A stretch of DNA of 44,655 bases from Leeuwenhoekiella polynyae. GTDB taxonomy: Bacteria; Bacteroidota; Bacteroidia; Flavobacteriales; Flavobacteriaceae. The notes under the pieces were generated by a model. It was not told the origin of the DNA, ran no database searches, and saw nothing but the letters and a program-made list of their open reading frames with translations. The stretch covers positions 1 to 44,655 of the forward strand of contig NZ_QOVK01000029.1 in the NCBI RefSeq assembly GCF_004104075.1. The letters are read 5' to 3'. Below are positions 25,847 to 32,757 of the stretch, piece after piece. The first letter of the stretch is position 1; each line of letters starts with the position of its first letter. Made by a program: the position numbers and the translations under genes.

Positions 25847-26341
25847 ATGAGTAAAAATGAATCTAAAACAGCTATTCAAGAAGTAATTACACCAGCAGAG
25901 TTACTGAAACACTGGCAAGGTCACCGTAGTCTAACCCGTAGGGTCATAGAGGCATTTCCAGAAAAGGAGTTTTTCAATCACAGCATAGGCGGTATGCGAA
26001 CTTTTGCTGAGATGACCCTTGAACTTTTGGCTATTGCAGGGCCGGGTTTGAAAGAAATTGTCACCAAAGAAACTCAAGCATTAAACGAGCATATTGATCA
26101 TAAAGATCAAAAAAATCTAGTGCTGAAGCTTTGGGATCAAGCTACAGAGGAAATCAATACCTACTACAACCAAATCACTCCGGACAGCTTTCATAACACT
26201 ATTAAAACTTTTGGACAATATGAAGGGACTGTCATTTCTTCTATACTTTATTTTATAGATAATGAAATACACCATCGCGGACAAGGTTATGTATATTTAA
26301 GAGATCTCGGAATTGAACCTCCATTTTTTTGGGAACGTTAG
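25847..26341 (+). CDS. DinB-family (YfiT-like) four-helix protein
   Basis: About 164 residues from the ATG at 25847 (MSKNESK); upstream in-frame codons look non-coding. The pattern LLKHWQGHRSLTRRVIEAFPEKEFF, then IGGMRTFAEMTLELLA and the C-terminal DNEIHHRGQGYVYLRDLGIEPPFF is that of DinB-family metal-binding four-helix bundles, with histidines in GHRS and IHHRGQ as likely ligands. Members act as thiol-linked transferases or detoxification proteins; the substrate here is unknown. It is probably co-transcribed with the small protein that follows. It is unrelated to the polymerase dinB at 35771. Confidence 0.85.
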   Translation: MSKNESKTAIQEVITPAELLKHWQGHRSLTRRVIEAFPEKEFFNHSIGGMRTFAEMTLELLAIAGPGLKEIVTKETQALNEHIDHKDQKNLVLKLWDQATEEINTYYNQITPDSFHNTIKTFGQYEGTVISSILYFIDNEIHHRGQGYVYLRDLGIEPPFFWER

Positions 26342-26353
26342 GTGCTTATAACT

Positions 26354-26572
26354 ATGAAAAACGTACTCGTCTTTAAAACATCTGTAAACGAGGAACTGGA
26401 TATCAACAAGCTACGTCCTGTTTTAAATGCATTGACACCTCCTACAGATCTATGGAATTTTGATCTGGAAGATTGTGACAATATTTTAAGGATTGAAACT
26501 CAGCATTTGAGAGCCACAGCAGTGCTGGATAGCTTACATTCCTTAGGGTATTTATGTGAAGAATTACACTAA
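26354..26572 (+). CDS. Small ferredoxin-like-fold conserved protein (72 aa)
   Basis: The protein begins MKNVLVFKTSVNEELDINKLRPVL and continues WNFDLEDCDNILRIE and VLDSLHSLGYLCEELH. Its βαββαβ pattern resembles heavy-metal-associated domains but lacks CxxC. Similar short proteins are common in Bacteroidota. The ATG at 26354 starts 12 bp after the DinB-family stop, so the two form an operon, closed by the terminator at 26587-26636. Confidence 0.75.
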   Translation: MKNVLVFKTSVNEELDINKLRPVLNALTPPTDLWNFDLEDCDNILRIETQHLRATAVLDSLHSLGYLCEELH

Positions 26573-26586
26573 ATTCATAAAACTTA

Positions 26587-26636
26587 AACATAAAGGATGC
26601 AATGTTCTATATATAAAACATTGCATCCCTTATGTT
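26587..26636. terminator. Long bidirectional terminator
   Basis: Two 20-bp arms (26587-26606 and 26617-26636) pair at 19 of 20 positions around a 10-base AT loop. It separates the convergent DinB-family operon and the WYL regulator. Confidence 0.85.
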
Positions 26637-26664
26637 TTCTTTCACTCTATAAATAGGGAATTAA

Positions 26665-27621
26665 TTAAAGCTTATCTGCTATTTTTTTTGACAACGCTTT
26701 AACTCGATGTTTTAAATCCTCAGGTTCTATAATCTCTGCATAATCACCAAATGTCATATACCATCTGGCAAAACCATCCTCAATATTACGCGTCATGAAC
26801 GTCATCTCCGTTTGTGTTCCCCTATCTTTTTTTGATATCAAACCGTAATACCTTAGTCCACTTTGGATATACTTTACAATACTCTTTTCTACCAAAATAC
26901 GAACCTGAACTGCAGACTTTTCATTAGTGCTTTTCAAATAATTATTTAATGATTCGTGTACTTTACTGAACAAAACTTCTGTACGTTGAATGCGTTTAAT
27001 CCTGTCTGTTCGAAATTGTCTGTAATCCTTTCGTAAATGACAGTAGGCCATGATGTACCAAAAATTAGTTTCGTGAAACAAACCGACAGGTTCAATTGAT
27101 CGATGGGTAGGCGTTTCCGTATCCTGAGCTAAATATGCCAAATGCACTTGTTTTTTTTCTGCTATACTCTCAAAAAGAATTTCTAAAGCATTAGGTACAT
27201 CTTTGTTAAATAATGCTTCTTGAGGCTCTATAAGTATTTGAGATTCAATCGCATTTACCCAGTCCTTATCTTCACCTTTCATTACAGATTTCAATTTGAA
27301 CATAGCTGATTCAAAATAAGCACCCAGTCCTTTGTCTGTAAACTTCTGCATAAGTTTCTCAGCAGCAACAAAACTCCCGGCCTCTTCCCGTGTGAACATA
27401 ATTGGCGGTAAGCGATATCCTTCTACAATAGAATAGCCTATACCGGCCTCACTTGAAATGGGAACTCCTGAAGCTTCCAGTGTTCGAATATCACGATAAA
27501 TAGTACGAAGACTTACATCGAAACGATCTGCTAATTCTTGGGCTTTAATGATCCGTTTAGACTGTAGTTGAATGAGAATAGCTATAATTCTATCAAATCG
27601 TTTAGGAGCTTCTATACGCAT
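26665..27621 (-). CDS. YafY-type WYL-domain transcriptional regulator
   Basis: This 318-aa protein has an N-terminal DeoR-like helix-turn-helix (FDRIIAILIQLQSKRIIKAQ, ELADRFDVSLRTIYRDIRTL), then a middle linker and a WYL domain (about 140-225) with LAYLAQDTETPTHRSIEP, GLFHETNFWYIMAYCHLRKD and YRQFRTDRIKRI. WYL regulators often respond to nucleic-acid or second-messenger ligands and control stress genes. It has a good promoter at 27640. Its targets are unknown; the convergent DinB-family operon is one candidate. Confidence 0.9.
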   Translation of the reverse strand: MRIEAPKRFDRIIAILIQLQSKRIIKAQELADRFDVSLRTIYRDIRTLEASGVPISSEAGIGYSIVEGYRLPPIMFTREEAGSFVAAEKLMQKFTDKGLGAYFESAMFKLKSVMKGEDKDWVNAIESQILIEPQEALFNKDVPNALEILFESIAEKKQVHLAYLAQDTETPTHRSIEPVGLFHETNFWYIMAYCHLRKDYRQFRTDRIKRIQRTEVLFSKVHESLNNYLKSTNEKSAVQVRILVEKSIVKYIQSGLRYYGLISKKDRGTQTEMTFMTRNIEDGFARWYMTFGDYAEIIEPEDLKHRVKALSKKIADKL

Positions 27622-27639
27622 TATGGATTAGGAATTTTT

Positions 27640-27647
27640 CAAAAATA
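27640..27647 (-). promoter_or_regulatory. -7 box of the YafY-type regulator
   Basis: TATTTTTG on the minus strand, 18 bp before the start codon, is a perfect TAnnTTTG element. Confidence 0.5.
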
Positions 27648-27700
27648 GTATTTATTACTTAAGTTTTCCTTTCCAGTTCTTGAGATCCGTATTTTCCCTA

Positions 27701-27745
27701 AACTGCCGGATAGACATCTTTTAGATCTGGCAATACCTAAAAATT
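27701..27745 (-). pseudogene. Decayed fragment related to 44215-44301 (amidase-like C-terminus)
   Basis: On the minus strand this reads F-stop-VLPDLKDVYPAV-stop, very close to FQVLRDLKDVCPAV at 44215-44301. The shared DNA (27701-27745 against 44251-44296) is clearly related but eroded by stops. The intact version resembles the C-terminal end of N-acetylmuramoyl-L-alanine amidases. Confidence 0.4.
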
Positions 27746-27795
27746 CTTTCCTAAAAAATAAGGCACCATTAAATATGCCTACAATTGGACATAAA

Positions 27796-27826
27796 AAAAC
27801 CAGTAAAAATGTATTTTACTGGTTTT
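27796..27826. terminator. Bidirectional hairpin terminator
   Basis: AAAACCAGTAAAA and TTTTACTGGTTTT form a perfect 13-bp stem with a 5-base loop. It lies among decayed sequences upstream of the WYL regulator and probably belonged to a lost gene. Confidence 0.7.
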
Positions 27827-28063
27827 CATAGATTTAGATATTAAACAATATATGTTAAATACCTATTTCGTCGGGGTGGCAGAACGCTATTAACATCGAA
27901 CAACCCCAGTCTTTATATGTCTTGACACAAAGTTCTTTTTTCGAACTCACGATTAACTCACAATTTGTATAGAACTATTTGAAGCAGTTTAAAGCCTCGT
28001 AAGTTTTAAAGTTAATTATTAATAAAATTCCATCAAACAAAATTTGGAAAAACTATTTCTGAC

Positions 28064-28195
28064 CTAATTCTTTTTCTCTTTACGCCAAAAGTAAAAAGCA
28101 GGAGATAGAATATCCAGATCCTCACAAACCTCAGCTACGCTGACTTTGGCATAACTTAATTCTACTGTTTTCTCTTTAAACTCTAAGGTGTACTA
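28064..28195 (-). pseudogene. IS3-family OrfA transposase remnant
   Basis: The frame reads YTLEFKEKTVELSYAKVS, VAEVCEDLDILSPAFYFWRK and EKKN before a stop. This is the helix-turn-helix of IS3-family OrfA proteins (FKEKTVEL, then PAFYFWRKE). An in-frame stop lies just upstream and no OrfB follows, so only about 43 codons remain. It is a dead insertion sequence fragment. Confidence 0.7.
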
Positions 28196-28247
28196 TTTCG
28201 TTTAGAAATAATATTCACTCAACTCTCTGTCCAGTCTAATGTAGTAA

Positions 28248-28385
28248 TTCCATCTGTTACTTGAAAAATTTTCAATCAATGAAATTTCTAATATGCTAGG
28301 TTATCAAAGTTTAACTCACTTCTCTTCTACGTTCAAAAAATACTTCGGTCTCAATCCTTCAAAAATTAAAAGGAAAACTTCATAA
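28248..28385 (+). pseudogene. AraC-family C-terminal HTH remnant
   Basis: About 45 codons read LEKFSINEISNMLGYQSLTH, FSSTFKKYFGLNPSKIKRKTS, then a stop. This is the second helix-turn-helix of AraC/XylS regulators, complete to its natural end. A stop at 28245 closes the frame upstream and no N-terminal domain is found. It is probably the tail of a regulator cut by the neighbouring IS3 element. Confidence 0.75.
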
Positions 28386-28411
28386 AAATTAAGGTGGCAG
28401 CTATTTTCAAT

Positions 28412-29677
28412 CTAGACAGCTGCAGGGTTTGTGGTATTTTTTAACGTATTTAATTCTTCTTCTTTTATTCGTTCTTTTTTAAGATACCTTAGATATAAAA
28501 GAGAAATTATAACAGCAATTATCCCTTCAATTCTTACCGTTCTCTGCGCTCCATAATGGGTAGAACAGTAACTTACAATAAGACTTCCTAAAGGTATCGT
28601 GGCGGTAAGCGTCATTAAAAAAAGGCTTATAACCCTCCCTCTCAATGCTTCTTCTACATTCAATTGAATTATAGTATTACTAACGGTACGTACCGACATC
28701 ATACCAAATGCTCCGATACAAAGAAAAATTAGCGCAGGAATAAGAGCGTTTAAATATGAAAATACAATAAGCCCTACCCCAAAAATAAACGTATTGAATA
28801 GTAAGGTTTTTCTTAGGTCTGTTCCTGCTGATAGCGATGCTAAATAAATAGCACCTGTAAAAGCACCTAAACCTATGCTACCATCTATATAACCTAATGT
28901 AGTAGCATTTCCTAAAAAAATATCTTGGGCAAAAACTGGTGTTAGGGTCGTAAAGGGTAACACAAAAAAACCTATTAAACCTGTAAAAATGATAACAGAG
29001 CTAATTGTTTTATTTTGAGATATATTTAAAAAAGCTTCTTTAAATTCGAAGATCAAATTTTTGTCTTTTTTTATAACAGGTTGATAGGCTTTTAGTTTCA
29101 TAATCATTAAGCATCCTATAACTATACTAAAACTTGCCGCGTTGATTCCGAAACACACTTGATTTCCAAAACGTTCTAATATAAAACCGGCTAAAGTGGG
29201 TCCCACTAGTTTAGATAGATTCACCATGGAAGAATTTAAAGCTAAAGCATTAGATAAGTCTGCTTTATTTACCACTAATTCTCGGATTAAAGACTGTCTG
29301 GCAGGGGAGTCAAAACCATTGATTATACCTAGTATCAGACTCAAACCAATAATTATCCAGACTGCACTTTTATCAAAAAAAACTAATGACAAAGTAAGTA
29401 ATACTGCCTGAAGCATAGCAAGTATTTGGGTAATTAATAGCACTTTATATCTATTATAACGATCTGCAACGGCACCTCCTAATAATGAAAAAACAGCAGT
29501 GGGAAAAAGTGTTGCAAAAACAGAAATACCCAACATCACTTTTGATTGGGTAATCGTATAAACCACCCAGCTTACGGCTGTCTTTTGCATCCAAGTACCT
29601 ATAAGAGAGGTAGCTTGACCTATAAAATAGAGTCTGTAATTTCTACTTTTAAGTGAATTGAAAGTATTTAACTTCAT
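28412..29677 (-). CDS. MFS transporter (EntS/MFS_3-like)
   Basis: This 421-aa membrane protein has about 11-12 hydrophobic helices and an N-terminus (SLKSRNYRLYFIGQATSLIG, TWMQKTAVSWVVY) typical of the MFS_3/EntS branch. The loop after helix 2 reads GGAVADRYNRYKVL, the MFS signature. It should export a small molecule across the inner membrane using the proton gradient. The substrate cannot be read from sequence. It stands alone with decayed regulatory genes (AraC, LytTR) on both sides. Confidence 0.9.
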   Translation of the reverse strand: MKLNTFNSLKSRNYRLYFIGQATSLIGTWMQKTAVSWVVYTITQSKVMLGISVFATLFPTAVFSLLGGAVADRYNRYKVLLITQILAMLQAVLLTLSLVFFDKSAVWIIIGLSLILGIINGFDSPARQSLIRELVVNKADLSNALALNSSMVNLSKLVGPTLAGFILERFGNQVCFGINAASFSIVIGCLMIMKLKAYQPVIKKDKNLIFEFKEAFLNISQNKTISSVIIFTGLIGFFVLPFTTLTPVFAQDIFLGNATTLGYIDGSIGLGAFTGAIYLASLSAGTDLRKTLLFNTFIFGVGLIVFSYLNALIPALIFLCIGAFGMMSVRTVSNTIIQLNVEEALRGRVISLFLMTLTATIPLGSLIVSYCSTHYGAQRTVRIEGIIAVIISLLYLRYLKKERIKEEELNTLKNTTNPAAV

Positions 29678-29900
29678 TCAGAAAATTATAGCTTAAATTA
29701 AACCTGATCGTTATCCATTTAGTGAATTTGGAGTATTCCCATAAAGAAGTGTTTTGTAGGAACATCTACAACTAATCTCTTTAAACGACCGAAGAATACC
29801 CCCAACACCAAACTAGTAAAATAAACCGGTTTAACGTTAAAATAAAGGTGTTTATAGATTTGATTTCATCAAAAAACGAGAGACATTATACATTTGTTTT

Positions 29901-30047
29901 ATGATTCTTAAAAGACAACATACTTATGGCATAAAAATTTCCAAAAATTTAAAGCTTGTAGGAAATAAAATTTATTTGACAAACAACACTCACATTCCAA
30001 TAGGTAGCGTTTATAAAGAAGATCTTATGAAACTTATTGCTTTATAG
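29901..30047 (+). pseudogene. LytTR DNA-binding domain remnant
   Basis: Forty-eight codons read MILKRQHTYGIKISKNLKLV, GNKIYLTNNTHIPIGSVYKE, DLMKLIAL. The RxHxSY-like start, the IPIG turn and the YKEDLMKLI end fit the last half of a LytTR domain. The preceding receiver domain is absent. It is most likely the tail of a lost response regulator. Confidence 0.6.
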
Positions 30048-30184
30048 GTAGCTTGACATTCAAATCCTAATTACATACTAATTAAGAGTAGCTCTCCAAA
30101 GTATTAAGAGTTTTTAAGTTTTGGTTTTTGCTTCCTTACGCGCCACTAGTAAAAATACTGGCTAGATCAGAAGCGTTGTTGTTT

Positions 30185-30576
30185 TTAAACAGTAGGTATA
30201 TTTTCAATTAATATTTCATTTTTAGCTGTATCATAATAGCTACAAGTCATCTTATCAAGATCGACAATCCATTTTTCAATTCCTGTTTCAGCGCAATGCT
30301 TACAGAACGTAAAATAGTCTGTTTCTCCTTGTTGGTGAATTTTTAAATATTGACTGAATTTATCTTTGTCACTATTTAAAGCAATTTTCAAATTATCATA
30401 TTTGGGTTTGGATTTTACTTGAAAATCATTAATGCCAAAATAATTTGTATGACTGTCAAAAACCCAAGTTTCAAAAGCGGTAACTCCAATTTCCTTAATA
30501 TCTTTTAGGTATTAGGAAATCCAGCTCCTGATTTTATTTTACTATGCGCTACTTCAATTTGTTCTACCGTAAACAT
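30185..30576 (-). pseudogene. DUF1398-family protein, frameshifted
   Basis: The N-terminal frame starts at 30576 (MFTVEQIEVAHSKIKSGAGF) and runs into a stop after FPNT at about 30510. The next frame continues YLKDIKEIGVTAFETWVFDS, HTNYFG and on to the intact C-terminal half (KFSQYLKIHQQGETDYFTFC, KHCAETGIEKWIVDLDKMTC). Restoring one base near 30512 (AAT TAC instead of AA TAC) rejoins a full ~130-residue DUF1398 protein. Either a recent single-base deletion or a sequencing error is possible. Confidence 0.8.
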
Positions 30577-31025
30577 TATCTATTTTATTTTTAAAATGTT
30601 ATTTTATTGCTGGATCTTCTTTTACAATAACCGTCCACTTACATCAACATAAAATATAACCATATTTACTCAAAATTTACGGATATCAACACTTTTGATA
30701 CGATATGAATTACAGTATTAAAGAAATTTCTACTATTAGTTACAAAATAGCGGGATCGCAGACAACAGGTCTTACCATTTCTGATAATTCGTTATTTATC
30801 AAAGCGATTACTTCCTTTGATGTTGTGTTTTTTCTTGTATATAGCGTTATTGGCTTTCGCTACCCGCTTTGTATGTGTCATTGCGGAAAGCATAACTGAA
30901 CCAAAACTTTTGAAATCCATACTGCTCAATCCCTTGTTATCCTGTTCGTTACCGGTTTCAGCAAATACTGATACTCTACATAGTATTCAATAATTTTTTC
31001 AAGATTCTTCTTCGGCATCACCCGT
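30577..31025. other. Intergenic stretch with an imperfect hairpin
   Basis: No convincing gene is present. A plus-strand frame at 30705-30899 has no family likeness. An imperfect inverted repeat is built from GTTATTGGCTTTCGC (about 30845) and GCGGAAAGCATAAC (about 30883). The end of the stretch (30950-31020, minus strand) encodes MPKKNLEKIIEYYVEYQYLL before decaying, possibly a gene remnant. Confidence 0.4.
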
Positions 31026-31493
31026 TTAGTTGTTTTGATTAAGCAACTGATTGATATAGTGATTTATTTGCTCAATTTGTTTAACCTCTGTTCTTTTTGA
31101 AGTGATATCAGTTATAATTTCATCTTGTTCATCTTCATTCATTGATTTGAAAGAATCCAGTACGCCTGCATCATCAAAACATTTGAGAATTTCAGAATTA
31201 GTATCAATTCTGTCGTGTGTATGCAGGTATAAAGTAACGGTAACTAAATCACCACCACTTTTACCGATTGCATCTCTGATTTCTTCGTTTATTGAAATCA
31301 TTTTATCTTCTTCCTTCCTTGGTGCCAAATTCATTTCTTTCAACTCGTAATCATCAAGCAATCCAGAAACTTTTAGCGAACCCCAAGTTCCATCTATATC
31401 AGCTGTATTTGGTATGACGATATGGTATGTCCAAGCTCCATTTCCTTTTTTATAGACTAATTCAAGCTCCTGATTATCAACAATGTTTTTCAT
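31026..31493 (-). CDS. DUF1905 / YdeI-like protein
   Basis: This 155-aa protein has an N-terminal DUF1905 β-barrel (ELVYKKGNGAWTYHIVIPNT, SLKVSGLLDDYELKEMNLAP, DAIGKSGGDLVTVTLYLH) and a C-terminal YdeI/OmpD-associated helical part (LDSFKSMNEDEQDEIITDIT, then VKQIEQINHYINQLL). The typical WVXSAKT segment is changed to ITDITSKRTE. The function of the family is unknown. It is in a run of same-strand small genes between DUF1398 and the DJ-1-like lipoprotein. Confidence 0.85.
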   Translation of the reverse strand: MKNIVDNQELELVYKKGNGAWTYHIVIPNTADIDGTWGSLKVSGLLDDYELKEMNLAPRKEEDKMISINEEIRDAIGKSGGDLVTVTLYLHTHDRIDTNSEILKCFDDAGVLDSFKSMNEDEQDEIITDITSKRTEVKQIEQINHYINQLLNQNN

Positions 31494-31558
31494 TTTTTAT
31501 TCTTTTGATACTGCAGGCATCATGTTATACCATCACTTGTTGGCTTCCCCGATTAGAA

Positions 31559-32317
31559 CTACTTAGATTTCCAATTTTGAAGACGGTCAAGATACAGATA
31601 ACTTTCTACAAATTTTCTATGCTCAGGACTGGTCATTTTTTCTACTAAATTCAATGCCGAAATATAACTTGCCAGATTTCCATTTGAGGAAAGAAATTTT
31701 CCGTCCTCAACAAAAGTTATCAAACTATCATTCTGTACTTTTAAATTCGGATAGTCTTTTTGTAGCTGTACTCCACCACCAATCCAAGTGACGATTTTAT
31801 GTCCATCTGCGATTCCAGATTTTCCGATTAACTGAGCTCCAGCACAATTACTCACAACATAATCAGTTTCTTTATTTTTATCTTTAATGAAGTTTACGAT
31901 ATTTTCGTTGTGAACTTGTGCGTACATATCATAAGCACTTGGTACAAAAAGAGCTGTTAATTTGGGGCAATTCTTAAAAGTATAATCGGGAACGAAATGC
32001 ATTCCTTCTTCGGTTGTGATTGGATTTTCAGTTTCTGCAATTGTGATTACGTTAAAAATTTGTTTTCCGTTTTCATTTGGTTTTGCAAAAACATCTGAAG
32101 TTGCAATTACTTCACTTTGTAAAACTCCGTTATACATCAAAAGTCCAATTGTTGGTAATTCTGATTTGAATGGTTTTAAGTGTTTCGTAAGAGTATCCAA
32201 TCCTATTTCGGTTTGATTTATGTTCTCCTTCTCGAGATTGTTTTTCGATTTTTCAGAGTTGCAACTGATCAGAATAGTTGCGAAAATCATTATTGTTAAA
32301 ACTCTAAATTTTGTCAT
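31559..32317 (-). CDS. DJ-1/PfpI-family lipoprotein
   Basis: This 252-aa protein has an N-terminal lipoprotein signal (MTKFRVLTIMIFATILISC; cysteine 19) and a DJ-1/PfpI fold. It keeps the nucleophile elbow (YVVSNCAGAQLIGKSG) and the segment IGLLMYNGVLQSEVIATSDV with an acidic residue where the family has its catalytic helper. DJ-1 proteins include chaperones, glyoxalases and amidotransferase-like enzymes. A membrane-anchored exported member is unusual but known in Bacteroidota. The exact reaction is not predictable. Confidence 0.85.
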   Translation of the reverse strand: MTKFRVLTIMIFATILISCNSEKSKNNLEKENINQTEIGLDTLTKHLKPFKSELPTIGLLMYNGVLQSEVIATSDVFAKPNENGKQIFNVITIAETENPITTEEGMHFVPDYTFKNCPKLTALFVPSAYDMYAQVHNENIVNFIKDKNKETDYVVSNCAGAQLIGKSGIADGHKIVTWIGGGVQLQKDYPNLKVQNDSLITFVEDGKFLSSNGNLASYISALNLVEKMTSPEHRKFVESYLYLDRLQNWKSK

Positions 32318-32757
32318 TCTGTTCTGTTTTTCTTCTATTGTAGGTAACTCGTTATATCCCGATAAATATACCCATTATCCTCTTAATTTTTCTGGGATAA
32401 CCGGAACTTTAGTTCCGGTTTATCTGTAGCAAATTCGTTTATAAAAGTCCATAATCACATCAAGGAGGGTGGACTTGCAAAAAAAAACGGGACTTTAAAT
32501 TGAGTGATTATGCTGCTAGTTTTTTATTAAAGAACTAATTTAAATACTTTGATACTTCTATTCTAGAGTAAAAGTATTCTCTTCTGGTTTTATACTAAAT
32601 TTTAATCAACTAAAAAATAGATAACTCTCCCTCTTTGCTTATTTGCATAGGCTACATATTTTAAACTTCTTTTAAGTCAGCTAAACACTTAACCCAACCC
32701 GAAGGCACTTTGAGAAATTTATTTAGGTAAAGCTTGATGATAATTTGAAATACTTTT
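32318..32757. other. Intergenic stretch with several inverted repeats
   Basis: No gene is seen in these 440 bp. A perfect palindromic hairpin lies at 32399-32420 (AACCGGAACT, TT, AGTTCCGGTT). Further right, CATAATCAC (about 32448) pairs with GTGATTATG (about 32503) around nested AGTCC/GGACT repeats. The first could be a terminator or a protein-binding site; the second forms a complex fold of unknown role. Confidence 0.45.

Noticed and set aside
25847-26341. Second DNA polymerase IV gene (by the name DinB)
   Set aside because: DinB-family four-helix proteins share only the name; no polymerase motifs are present.
30705-30899. Plus-strand 64-codon frame
   Set aside because: Odd composition, overlaps an inverted repeat, opposite in strand to all neighbours and unlike known proteins.
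30845-30900. Possible integron attC site
   Set aside because: The inverted repeat starts GTTAT and ends ATAAC, whereas attC sites run from an AAC-ending box to a GTT-starting box; no integron integrase is present.
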